DNA of 64,000 bases, from positions 4,154,001-4,218,000 of the forward strand of contig JBLDXI010000015.1 of NCBI GenBank assembly GCA_047495785.1, written 5' to 3'. Position numbers and translations under genes: made by a program. Of this stretch, positions 30,753 to 40,085 are shown piece after piece. Under the pieces are notes generated by a model, which worked only from the letters and a program-made list of their open reading frames with translations, was not told the origin of the DNA and did no database searches. This DNA is from Lepidodermella squamata (taxonomy: Eukaryota > Gastrotricha). Position 1 is the stretch's first letter; each line of letters starts with the position of its first letter.

Positions 30753-31628
30753 ATGGCGGAGAGCAGTAAAGACGAAGACGGTGATTTGCTGAGAAAATCA
30801 CTGCTGCAGGCGTCGGCTGCAGACGCAGAAGACCCGGTTGCCAAATTGCAATGGACGGCGCCGAAACCAGCACCTACTTCAATATTACGCAACTCAACAA
30901 GCCGCATGATGGACTCGCCGAAGATGCTCGAATCTGTTGAACTAGCTGATTTTTTGAAAGAAAATCAAATATCAGACAGTCACGTTCAATTCGCCGCAAC
31001 TGCCAGTGTTGTTACCGAACAGGCACCTAATAGCACAACGACGAAAAAAGTTCCAATTTTTCAAACCGGTGACGACGAAGCTGTTCATTTTGCGGATGAC
31101 AATCAAGAGGCTGTTTTGTTTCATCTAGCTGAGAATGCATGTGCGAAAGATGACACAGATGACGACAGCAGTATAGGAGATCGGAAGAGATTCGATAGCC
31201 AGTCATCGGCTACTCATCACCAACGCCACCCGTCCGACGGTCGGCCCAGTATTATCGTGACAGACGACCTGTCCGAGGGTCAAGTTGTCACCGTTATTCA
31301 TCAGCCTGCCTCTGAAATGGGCAGCATCTGCAACATCGCCCTGCCGCCGCCGATCGATCCTGCCTTGGAGCCTGTGTGGCGGCGATTGGCGCGGGAGTGC
31401 GCGATTTTTGGGATTTTTTGCGGAATTTTCTTGACCTGGATCCCGGCTATGGTGCTGGCGTTTAAAAAGCCGAGCCCTGATTCTAACCTCGAACGTCGCA
31501 TTCAAGCGTACAAGTACTCGTTTTTGCTATCAACGGCTGGTGTTATCACTTTTGTTTTTTTCATCACCATCCTCGGCATGCGGAACCAATCTGAAGAACC
31601 AACTCTTACAACACCTCAAATTGAATGA
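30753..31628 (+). CDS. Two-TM membrane protein, W-R-R-L-A-R-E subfamily
   Basis: 291 codons from the ATG at 30753. An ATG at 30720 is in frame, but M-A-E-S-S at 30753 matches the start of the related gene at 32449, so I prefer it. About 200 disordered, acidic and Thr/Ser-rich residues are followed by E-P-V-W-R-R-L-A-R-E-C-A-I-F, TM1, a short basic loop with Q-A-Y-K-Y-S and TM2, then a 15-residue tail. The W-x-x-[LM]-x-x-E-[SC]-A-[IV]-F block before TM1 is shared with the genes at 32449, 34250 and 40086 and defines a subfamily. Function unknown. Confidence 0.8.
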   Translation: MAESSKDEDGDLLRKSLLQASAADAEDPVAKLQWTAPKPAPTSILRNSTSRMMDSPKMLESVELADFLKENQISDSHVQFAATASVVTEQAPNSTTTKKVPIFQTGDDEAVHFADDNQEAVLFHLAENACAKDDTDDDSSIGDRKRFDSQSSATHHQRHPSDGRPSIIVTDDLSEGQVVTVIHQPASEMGSICNIALPPPIDPALEPVWRRLARECAIFGIFCGIFLTWIPAMVLAFKKPSPDSNLERRIQAYKYSFLLSTAGVITFVFFITILGMRNQSEEPTLTTPQIE

Positions 31629-32448
31629 CTTTTAGCATATAAAAAATTAATTGATATTACGACATGATAGAGATGTTGATATTATTATTTCTTCAAAACA
31701 ATTCCCGGAAATAATTGAATGTATTAAAAATAATGTCTAGTCAGCTGTGAGTATTTTTGTTGATACGACCCAAGAAGCTCAGAGGTTTCGGAATTTGTCC
31801 AATTTTGCGGCGGAAAAGTATAATAAAAAAGAGTTCGGATCCTGCTTCTTTCATTTCTCTCTCAATATCATTTTTTGAGTGAGATTTTACTCGGCACTCC
31901 ATTGACAGGATGAAAGCACAAGTCTATCGTGTTTTTACATGATTATATGAGAGAAGAAAAGGGGGCAAACATTACGCACATGCGTCCATTCTTTTCTACT
32001 GCGTATATAAGACCGGCAAAAAAACCTTTGTGTATTACCTATATAGTATATATTTAAGGCAGCGGCCAACGTTTTCGTCCATAGTAAGGTTGTTTTCATC
32101 GTCCTAGATGATGCTTATCGCTAGTTAGCTTGGCCCTTTTGTATCGCGTAGTAAAGCGGTATTTTCACCTATACCGCAGTACTATAGCTATTATTACCAT
32201 TTAAGGCGTTTCTTAATACATATGCATCAGCAAGCCAGTCAGATTTACAGCAGATCAAGGATTCCTCGCCCTAAATTCCGGCAATTTCCCCCGGGGAACG
32301 TGGGTCAATTTGCTACTCGGCCTACTTATCGATTTTTCTCATGTCTATTTTATACCCGCCAGCACTTAATTTATTCGTATTTATTCGTTCAATTTGTACG
32401 ATAAACATGACCATTTTACTCTAGCTATTTTTGTTTTTTACTTGAATA
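31629..32448. other. Intergenic region with TATA-like element
   Basis: Contains 'cgtatataagacc' (TATATAA at 32004-32010), a good TATA-box match 440 bp before the next start codon. No gene seen. Confidence 0.4.
32004..32010 (+). promoter_or_regulatory. Candidate TATA box
   Basis: TATATAA followed by G, in a moderately GC-rich context. It would serve the two-TM gene at 32449 with a long 5' untranslated region or intron. Position is the only support. Confidence 0.3.
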
Positions 32449-32913
32449 ATGGCTGAAAGTTCTGCAGATACAAACGTATTATCGCCACCGGCATTTGTCC
32501 TCGACAACGCTGAAGATGTAGCGGACCTCGAGGACAACATCGACTTCAAATTGGACATGGAGCGCATGCGTGAATACGAAGTTGCGGAACCAATCTGGCA
32601 GCGAATGGTTAAAGAAAGCGCCATTTTTGCGATGATCTGCGGCTGTTGGTGCTGTTCCATCCCCGCGCTTGTGTTCGCCCTGGTCAAGGCGCCAGAAGGC
32701 ACCATGGTCAAAGACCGAGTTAAGCGGTATCGCCGGTCTTGCTTCCTCAGTGCTGTGGCTGTTATCAGTTTGATCCTAGGAATAGCCTTAATAGGCGCTA
32801 TACAGCGGAATTATTCGATTATATCCTTTACCTCAGGTCAAAATGCAAATTCGACTACTGCAAGCCCTGCCTCAGAAATGACCCCAGCGGTCCATGACAT
32901 TAAACCAAGTTAA
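32449..32913 (+). CDS. Small two-TM membrane protein, W-x-R-M-x-K-E subfamily
   Basis: 154 codons, starting M-A-E-S-S. A short acidic N-terminus (50 residues) leads to E-P-I-W-Q-R-M-V-K-E-S-A-I-F. TM1 is unusually rich in cysteine (C-G-C-W-C-C), which suggests possible palmitoylation as known for CD225 proteins, though this is inference. A basic loop (R-V-K-R-Y-R-R-S), TM2 and a Thr/Ser tail follow. It is the first member of a duplicated pair unit with the type I gene at 33034; the second copy at 34250 is decayed. Confidence 0.8.
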   Translation: MAESSADTNVLSPPAFVLDNAEDVADLEDNIDFKLDMERMREYEVAEPIWQRMVKESAIFAMICGCWCCSIPALVFALVKAPEGTMVKDRVKRYRRSCFLSAVAVISLILGIALIGAIQRNYSIISFTSGQNANSTTASPASEMTPAVHDIKPS

Positions 32914-33033
32914 TATTGTTATCGAAGAATAGATCAATTTAGAACAATTTATATAAAATAAAATGATTTTTAAATGATCGGCCTTAAATTTCCATATCGA
33001 GTATTTTTATCTTAATTTTCTAAAGGCTGAGCC

Positions 33034-34023
33034 ATGAAAATTGTCTCGTTAACAACCATCCACGCTATTTTAATACTGACTCGTTTCATTTTGTCCGATT
33101 TAAGACATGAAACTGGCGAAAATACATTCGGAATTGAAAGCAGGGCCTTGATTGCAAATATCAGCGGTCGCTCGAAACTTCTATCCAAGCGTGGCATATT
33201 GAAAAGCTTGAAGAAAATATTATTCAAGAAAAAACCCAAGGAATTTATGAAAGAAGAAAACATTGATGATAAAATCGCTGTTTTTCGCCTTATGAAAGAT
33301 CCAGACACGGTTATGCGTACACTTGCCGATGTACCAATCGCACACCATCCTATTATTTTGGGCTCGTTAAGCAAAGAAATCGCAGATCAATTACCGCTAT
33401 CATTATACGCTAAGGATTACAGAGAAGCGATGGCTAAAGGTATCCCGTTGCCAAAACCGAAGGAAAAACATTACAAGAAGTTTACAGATTACGGCCACAC
33501 GCCTAAACCACCGCCTGAACCGGTAACTGAGCCACCTCCAGTTTCGTGTTGTACCAAGGCGATGAGTATCGGAATGACAATGCTAATCGTAATTATTCCC
33601 CTTGTTGTTTCTGCGATAGGAGTGTATCTTTTTTACGAAGCCTTCACGTACCTCGCCCGCAAAAATGAGAAAGAAAATGCAACAGCAGTAAGTCGACCGT
33701 ACAGCTTGGCTGCCGATAGGCACCATCGAAGCACATTGTTACAACAGGGCAGCCGAACTGTCGAAGGAAGATATTGGTCAGTCGATAAACAAGAAGAATT
33801 GCTAGAAGAAGTCTCGTGGAATAGCCTTGACGACTTGGATCCAGATGAAGACACTGTTGATCTCTTAGGGCGGTTACTCTCCGACGACGAGGATGAGTTT
33901 TCCAACATTGGACCATCCTCCGTATTCCCCATTCCTGAGTTGGTTGAAAACGACAAATTTATTCTCTGCGACCAGTTTGTCAACTATCAGGATTACATGC
34001 CAGATTATTCTTTGCTGCGATGA
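33034..34023 (+). CDS. Type I membrane protein, unrecognised D-Y-M-P-D-Y family, copy 1
   Basis: 329 codons. Signal peptide (1-23), then a basic lumenal segment of about 150 residues containing K-K-K-P-K-E-F-M and H-H-P-I-I-L-G-S-L-S-K-E. A proline-rich stretch (P-P-P-E-P-V-T-E-P-P-P-V) is followed by one membrane segment near 178-204 and a ~125-residue acidic tail. The tail is the best-conserved part: S-R-T-V-E-G-R, then D-K-Q-E-E-L, D-T-V-D-L, G-R-L-L, D-E-F-S-N, and near the end D-Y-M-P-D-Y. Four copies are in this window. I do not recognise the family; the tail looks like a docking or sorting region under selection. Confidence 0.85.
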   Translation: MKIVSLTTIHAILILTRFILSDLRHETGENTFGIESRALIANISGRSKLLSKRGILKSLKKILFKKKPKEFMKEENIDDKIAVFRLMKDPDTVMRTLADVPIAHHPIILGSLSKEIADQLPLSLYAKDYREAMAKGIPLPKPKEKHYKKFTDYGHTPKPPPEPVTEPPPVSCCTKAMSIGMTMLIVIIPLVVSAIGVYLFYEAFTYLARKNEKENATAVSRPYSLAADRHHRSTLLQQGSRTVEGRYWSVDKQEELLEEVSWNSLDDLDPDEDTVDLLGRLLSDDEDEFSNIGPSSVFPIPELVENDKFILCDQFVNYQDYMPDYSLLR

Positions 34024-34249
34024 TCCTGTAACCCAGGTAGGGCTCCGCACCCTCAGAATATCTCATGCACGCTCGGACCTGATAAATTCCTTCAACCGTA
34101 ATAAATTCAATGCTTTTTGACGCTTTCCGATGACATATTGCACTTTTCCTAATGCGCATGGCGCATGGCATAGAGAACGGAGTGATCTATGGCGCATGGT
34201 ATTCGGTTAAAATTGGTATGCTTAATAAATTTGCAAGGAACAGCCGATA

Positions 34250-34624
34250 ATTATCACCACAGGCATTTGTCCTCGACAACGGCGAAGATGTAGCGGACCT
34301 CGAAGACAACATCGACTTGAAATGGAGCGCATGAGAGAATACGAAGTTGCCGAGCCGATCTGGCAGCGAATGGCGAAAGAAAGCGCCATTTTTGCGATGA
34401 TCTGCGGCTGTTGGTGCTGTTCCATCCCCGCGCTTGTCTTCGCCCTGGTCAAGGCGCCAGAAGGCACCATGGTCAAAGATCGAGTTAAGCGATATCGCCG
34501 GTCTTGTTTCCTTAGTGCTGTGGCTGTTGTCGGTTTGATCTTAGGAATCCCCGAGCTTTCAATTTTCAAGTGTTTGGTAGTGAAATACCAGTGGGCACTA
34601 GATTTTCAAGTGCTCAGTAGGTAG
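34250..34624 (+). pseudogene. Decayed copy of the 32449 two-TM gene
   Basis: Nucleotides from about 34259 match the 32449 gene from its codon ~16 onwards, but the start codon region is lost. A deletion just before the W-Q-R-M block shifts the frame, and similarity stops abruptly at about 34549, in the middle of TM2. A 100-codon frame from ATG 34322 still encodes W-Q-R-M-A-K-E-S-A-I-F, TM1 and half of TM2, then runs into unrelated repeat sequence. It could be translated as a truncated protein, but a relic is more likely. Confidence 0.75.
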
Positions 34625-34690
34625 TGCCCCGCACAGAGCATCAATTTTACAAGTGCTCAATACTACTGAGCAGCAATTCCACTAGTGTTC
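34563..34690. repeat. Degenerate ~40-bp tandem repeat with inverted repeats
   Basis: Three starts of 'ttttcaagtg' or 'ttttacaagtg' lie at 34563, 34603 and 34645. Perfect inverted repeats occur inside: 34593-34600 with 34622-34629 (8 bp), and 34611-34620 with 34663-34672 (10 bp). The block begins where similarity to the 32449 gene ends, so it probably marks an insertion or rearrangement, perhaps a small foldback element. Confidence 0.55.
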
Positions 34691-34888
34691 TATGGAGGAA
34701 TTATATCGTATGAATTTCAATAATGAATTCGAGAAACCTGATGGCTGAATTTGATGTTTTCCCATAAGCTCGAAGAGGGCAAAAATTACTAAAATTCCTC
34801 CCTAATGAAATAAATGCGAATTGAATTTTTACAGAATTTCTTCTGCATCAGTTTCCTCTCTGGTTAATCTGATGTCTATGACCGAGCC

Positions 34889-35866
34889 ATGAAAATTGTC
34901 TTGCTAACAACCAACCTCGCTGTTTTAATACTGACTCATTTCGTTTTGTCCGATTTAAGTCATGAAACTGGCGAAAATACATTCGGAATTGAAAGCAGGG
35001 CCGTTATTGCAAATAGCAGCGATCACTCGAAACTTCCATCCAAGCCTGGAAAATGGGAAAGCTTTAAGAACATATTCAAGAAAAAACCCAAGGAATATAT
35101 GAAAAAAGAAAAGATTGTTGATAAAGTCACTGTTTTTCGCCATATTACCGATCCAGACATGATTATGCGTCACCTTGCCCGTACACCAATCGCAAACCAT
35201 CCTATTATTTTGGCCTCGTTAACGAAGGAAATCGCAGATCAATTACCGAGCGATGTAGCATTAATCGCTAAGAAGTACAGAGAAGCGCTGGCTAATGGTG
35301 TCCCGTTGCCACAACCGGAGAAACAGCATTTCAAGACATTTACGAATTACAGCTACACGCCTACGCCACCGCCTGAACCGGTAACTGAGCCACCTCCGGT
35401 TCCGTGTTGTACGAAGGCGAAAAATATCGGAATGACAATGCTAATCGTAATTATTCCCCTTGTTGTTTCTGTGATAGGAATGTATCTTTTTTACGAAGCC
35501 TTCAACTTCTACGTCCGCAAAACTGAGCGAAACAATGCAGCAGCGGTAAGTCAACCGGATAGGCACCATCGAAGCACATTGTTACAACAGGGCAGCCGAA
35601 CTGTCGAAGGAAGATATTGGACAGTCGATAAACAAGAAGAATTGCTAGAAGAAGCCGCGTGGCATAGCCTCGACGACTTGGATCCAGGTGAAGACACTGT
35701 TGATCTCATAGGGCGATTACTCTCCGACGACGAGGATGAGTTTTCCAACTCTGCATCTTCTTCCGTATTTCCCATTCCTGAGTTTATTGAAACCGACAAA
35801 TTTATTCTCTGCGACCAGTTTGTCAACTATCAGGATTACATGCCAGATTATTCTATGCTTCGATGA
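34889..35866 (+). CDS. Type I membrane protein, D-Y-M-P-D-Y family, copy 2
   Basis: 325 codons, a recent tandem copy of the 33034 gene: the same signal peptide context (M-K-I-V), K-K-K-P-K-E-Y-M, N-H-P-I-I-L-A-S-L, proline-rich juxtamembrane stretch, single TM and near-identical acidic tail with S-R-T-V-E-G-R, D-T-V-D-L-I-G-R-L-L and D-Y-M-P-D-Y. Between TM and tail, 5 residues present in copy 1 (around R-P-Y-S-L-A-A) are missing. The lumenal half has changed more than the tail, which suggests stronger constraint on the cytoplasmic side. Confidence 0.85.
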   Translation: MKIVLLTTNLAVLILTHFVLSDLSHETGENTFGIESRAVIANSSDHSKLPSKPGKWESFKNIFKKKPKEYMKKEKIVDKVTVFRHITDPDMIMRHLARTPIANHPIILASLTKEIADQLPSDVALIAKKYREALANGVPLPQPEKQHFKTFTNYSYTPTPPPEPVTEPPPVPCCTKAKNIGMTMLIVIIPLVVSVIGMYLFYEAFNFYVRKTERNNAAAVSQPDRHHRSTLLQQGSRTVEGRYWTVDKQEELLEEAAWHSLDDLDPGEDTVDLIGRLLSDDEDEFSNSASSSVFPIPEFIETDKFILCDQFVNYQDYMPDYSMLR

Positions 35867-36841
35867 TCCTGTAACACAGGTAGGGCTTCCGCTACCTCAG
35901 AATTTCTCATGCAAAATCCTTAAAACTCAATAAATTCAGTCATATTTATGTCCTACCTGTAGATCCTTTTTCAGTGTTTAAAACTAAAAATTTCCTTGCT
36001 TCACTGGCACGGTTATTATTTTAAATTTCACTTGGGATTTTTAATTTCGAGCTAGGTTGCCATCGAAACTGCGGTCCCCCACAAAGCAAAGGGCTTCACA
36101 GCAGGATAAACCCAAAATGCGGTTAACACCCCACGCTGCAATTTCGGAAAATGTTTGACAAACGACTTCAAGAGGAGGTCTTTGCTACATTACGGAGTTT
36201 TCATGACTCCCTAATTTTGGTGTGAAAAGCTAGATTAGCTGACCATCATGTTAGTCCATTGGTTGAGAATCAGAGGCATAGCCTGAGCGCCTGCTGGGAG
36301 GGCTGTTAGGTGCGTTTATCCTCCTTATTGAAGCCATCTGCTTTGTAGTGGACTCTCAAAAACCAATGTTAACAAGCAATTAATTTGTTGCTCAAAATAT
36401 TGTACCCATTCCGAGCCAAATTTCATTCATTTTTGCATAGTTCTACGAGCCCTGATGGACACTACTGCGTCACACAAGGCAAAATGCTTGGGAGCCGCTG
36501 TCTTAGATCCTGAACTTTTGAGGCATGAACTCCGCATGAAGAGTTTTCCCGCAATATAATTAGTCGCCACGAATAATGAAGCGTGACTGAAAAGCAGGTT
36601 GAAGCCTGCTGTAAAAGCAGCTCGCCTGAAATAATTAGGAATAATTAGGAACGACTGCGGAATCACTTAAACAAATTGTGAGTAGTTCAACATTGCAAGC
36701 CTGAGGAATCTACTCGTTTCAATTATTGGGCTTGATTCAAGTGAAGATGTGACGTTTCGGGATTAATAATTATTTTGTCTCGAATTGAAGCCCTCTGCAA
36801 AAATTCCCATTCGAAAAATTATCCATTCGGTAAAATGCTGA
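35867..36841. other. Intergenic region, possible old repeat
   Basis: The first ~70 bp keep similarity to the 3' flank of the 33034 gene (gatcctgtaac-cagg). The rest (about 36040-36660) has more even base composition than other spacers and broken short frames (36427-36666 minus), perhaps a relic of a mobile element. No diagnostic motif was found. Confidence 0.35.
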
Positions 36842-37837
36842 TCAGATGCAATTTATTGAATACCCATTATCATAAAAATAATCCGGCATGTAATCCTGGT
36901 TGGAAAACTGTTCCAAGACCATAAATTTGTCTCTTTCAATCAACTGAGCATCGGGGTATTGTGGGAAAGATTCAATGCTGGAAAATTCATCATCGTCGTC
37001 GTAAAGTAATCGCCCTATGAGATTCACAGTATCATCTCCTAGATCCAAATCAATAATGCTGTTCAACGCGGCTTCTTCTATCAATTCTTCTTGTTTATCT
37101 ACTGACCAATATCTTCCTTCAACAGTTCGGCTGTCCTGTTGAACCAACTGGCTTCGATGCAGCCTATCGGCAGCCAAGTTGTACGGTCGACTCGCGGGTG
37201 CGTCAATCGATTTGTTATTTTCCCGCGTGATATACGTGAAGACTTCGTAAACTATATAAAGCGATATCGCAGAAACGAGGAAAGGAACAGCGTATATAAA
37301 AAATTTCAATGCCATGCGTTTTGCCTTAGTGCGAAACGAAACCTCAACCTTAGCCTGTTCAAATTTGGCGGCTTTCACCTGGTTATAGCCGTAATCGACG
37401 AACACCTTGTAATATTTTTTATCTGGATTCGGCAGCGGTCGACCTTCAGCTAGCTCCTTTCTGTAACTTTCTGCGAACTTTCGCAAAGGTCTAATAGGTA
37501 GCCGATCGGCTATTTTTTTGTCGAGCGAACCCAGGATCATAGGATGCTCTGCTATTGGTATCTGGGTGATTAGACGCATGACGCTTTCTGGATTATCCAA
37601 GTAACGAATAATACGAATTTTCTCTTCCATTGGATGGCCCTTCAACCATTCCGCGGGTCGTTTCTTTTTCTTTTCCGGCAACCAGGAGAACGGATTTGGG
37701 ATGCTCTTGCCACTAATTGTCACGTTACTTCTCTTAACTCTGAAGAGCTGTTCGTCGGTTTCATATCTCTGGGCTGACAAAATGAAATGAGCCAGCAAGA
37801 AAATAACGAGAATGGCTTGTTGAGAAAAGCATTTCAT
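36842..37837 (-). CDS. Type I membrane protein, D-Y-M-P-D-Y family, copy 3 (inverted)
   Basis: 331 codons on the minus strand. Signal peptide (1-22) is followed by R-V-K-R-S, a possible furin-type cleavage site, then the family landmarks: A-E-H-P-M-I-L-G-S-L, R-K-E-L-A-E-G-R-P-L-P, a single membrane segment, R-P-Y-N-L-A-A-D-R, S-R-T-V-E-G-R-Y-W, G-R-L-L, D-E-F-S-S and Q-D-Y-M-P-D-Y. The proline-rich block of copies 1 and 2 is absent. It lies in opposite orientation to its three relatives, so an inversion or inverted duplication occurred. Confidence 0.85.
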   Translation of the reverse strand: MKCFSQQAILVIFLLAHFILSAQRYETDEQLFRVKRSNVTISGKSIPNPFSWLPEKKKKRPAEWLKGHPMEEKIRIIRYLDNPESVMRLITQIPIAEHPMILGSLDKKIADRLPIRPLRKFAESYRKELAEGRPLPNPDKKYYKVFVDYGYNQVKAAKFEQAKVEVSFRTKAKRMALKFFIYAVPFLVSAISLYIVYEVFTYITRENNKSIDAPASRPYNLAADRLHRSQLVQQDSRTVEGRYWSVDKQEELIEEAALNSIIDLDLGDDTVNLIGRLLYDDDDEFSSIESFPQYPDAQLIERDKFMVLEQFSNQDYMPDYFYDNGYSINCI

Positions 37838-38345
37838 TGCTTTTCTGACTTGGGAAACTCAACGGCATATAAGCAAAGATCATAGAAGATAAAGAGGGAA
37901 CATGCGTTGGAAATTCAAAGAATAAGTTTACTACGGAAATTTTAAGACAGATTATTTAATAGCTAGATGATTGGTAATCATAAGGAAACGTCCCCAAACA
38001 TCGCTTGACTTGGCCACACTTTCGCCTCTGTTTCCCAATCCAAATCGGATTCCGAGAATAGCATGGAAAATCAAAGGCCAATTGTTTCATACATATTTCC
38101 ATCATTACAAGCATGGAAGCCAACAAGGTTCGGCCCGAGAATTCCCGCTCCTCCCGCTTCCTCCCGCTGTGCGATTCAAGATGAACCCTTGATCACCGAT
38201 GTATCCTTATCTACTTGTGTCCTTAACAACTAACAACTAATCCATAATTCACACCTTTGAGATCGAAACCCATTACCATTCGACCTTCACTTTTAGGAAA
38301 AAGGCTTTTGATTGACGTGATTGCTTATAAAATATGCCGTCGTCA
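37838..38345. other. Divergent spacer between family copies 3 and 4
   Basis: It should contain the promoter of copy 3 and the 5' end of copy 4. A first exon for copy 4 with a signal peptide was not found here. Confidence 0.35.
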
Positions 38346-38364
38346 ATTCGATCAAAAAGCTAAT

Positions 38365-39320
38365 AAAAGGCCTTTGAACGCTACGGCGAGTTCCTTAGAC
38401 CTATTAGGCTCGAAAACGCGTTTGAAAATCTGACGGATTTAGGACCAGAAATCGACCCAGAATTTCGCTCGAAACGGTCGAATTTCTTCTCTGGGCTGCT
38501 TGAGAAAATCAAGGGAACAAAAAATCCCGAAAGCCAAACGCCTGCTGATGGAGAAAAATACAAAGCTTATCATGATTTCGTTCGTGACAATGTGGATACG
38601 CCAGAAAAGGTTGCGAAGGTTCTTTCAGGTCTAGCTGTATCGGAACATCCCAGGTTTCTAGGATCATTAAATGAAGAAGTTGTGGCGAAGCTACCTGATA
38701 AAATGACAGCCGCGATGGCTCGAAGTTACAGAGCGATGATCAATGAAGGTCGTCCGTTGCCGATACCGAAAAAAGGACAGGAAAAAACGTACATCAACCA
38801 CGAACGAAGGGCCGAAAATTGGGCTGAAACGGATCCTAATACGGTTTCGCGTCGTTCGAAGGTGTTAAATATCGGGATGAAAGTTCTTACATTTGCCATC
38901 CCTTTTGTTGTTTCTGCAATATCACTGGTTCTATTATATCATATTCACGCGTATATTACACGCCCGAGCGAAAATGTAAAACCCGCGAGTCGACCCTACA
39001 GCTTGGCTGGTGATAGGCAGCTTCGAAGCGCGTTGCTTTATGAAGATAGCCGAACAGTCGAGGGAAGATTAATGTCGAAGGATAAACAAGAAGCGTTGTT
39101 AGAACAAGCCGCTTTGAACAGCATCGATGAATTGGATCTTGGAAATGATACTGTTGATCTTATTGGGCGATTACTTCACGAGGATGAGTTTTCGAACATG
39201 GGATCTTTCCCACCATATCCTGTTCCTGGTTTGATTGAAAAAGACGAATTTATGATCTATGGCCAGTTTACCAACCAGGATTACATGCCGGATTATTTTA
39301 TGATAACGGGTATTCAATGA
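38365..39320 (+). CDS. Type I membrane protein, D-Y-M-P-D-Y family, copy 4, 5' end unclear
   Basis: The open frame starts after a stop near 38362 and has no ATG before the conserved part. It reads through F-R-S-K-R-S-N, S-E-H-P-R-F-L-G-S-L, N-E-G-R-P-L-P-I-P, one membrane segment, R-P-Y-S-L-A-G-D-R, S-R-T-V-E-G-R, D-T-V-D-L-I-G-R-L-L, D-E-F-S-N and Q-D-Y-M-P-D-Y. Either a first exon with the signal peptide lies upstream, or the 5' end has been lost and this is a pseudogene. It is the most diverged copy. S-K-R-S aligns with the K-R-S of copy 3. Confidence 0.75.
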
Positions 39321-40085
39321 AATCAAAAATTAAATACTGAAAAAATTAGCTGAAATGGCGCTTGTAAGATTAAAAAATGCTTTCATTCGGATTTTCTTGA
39401 TAATTTTTTATTGGGATTTATGCATTATCGGACATTTCCTAACTGTCCCTGCCATTCCAAGTCGCAATTAGCATCTCGCGAAAACAAATATAGTGTTTCC
39501 ATGCTCCTGCTGATGTCAGCGTGTGAAGTGGACTGTCAATTATTCAGCTCGAATGAACAGGATTTAGTGCTGCATACATGATGCTTCATATCAAAGACCA
39601 CATAATTGGGATATAGTACCGAAAAAAACACAAAATTCAAGTGCTTTATATTTGAAATATTTCCCCGCTGAAGCTTTTTCCAAGGAAATAATGGACACCA
39701 TCCTACAAAAATTCGTCTCCAAAGGTTAGTTTACTAGTAGACTATGATAGGATCTGGACAATTTTTTCTACTACCATCTTCGATCTTCGGATCATCGCAT
39801 TATTGAATTAGGTGCTTACTTGATAGAGCGCATCTAGCCTCTCATTCTACTTGCCACACCGTGTTTTTCCGCAATATTTTTCAATTAGACCCACAGGGTC
39901 GCCAGCAGTTGTTGTTTTTCATGCATCGCCGCTATTTTTTGCATTTAATTTCTGATGGTGATGGGAACATATCATAAAACAGACAACAAAAACAGATCAT
40001 TTGTAATATTTTCCCTGTTGTATTTTTTTCGAAAAAAGAGTTACTCGGCTTCATCACCCGTCGAAACGATCAAGACCTTGAAGCG
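39321..40085. other. Intergenic region, nothing recognised
   Basis: No coding or repeat feature could be supported. Confidence 0.4.

Noticed and set aside
36427-36666. 79-codon minus-strand frame in a spacer with different composition
   Set aside because: Might be a transposon relic, but no protein motif, terminal repeat or second copy could be seen.
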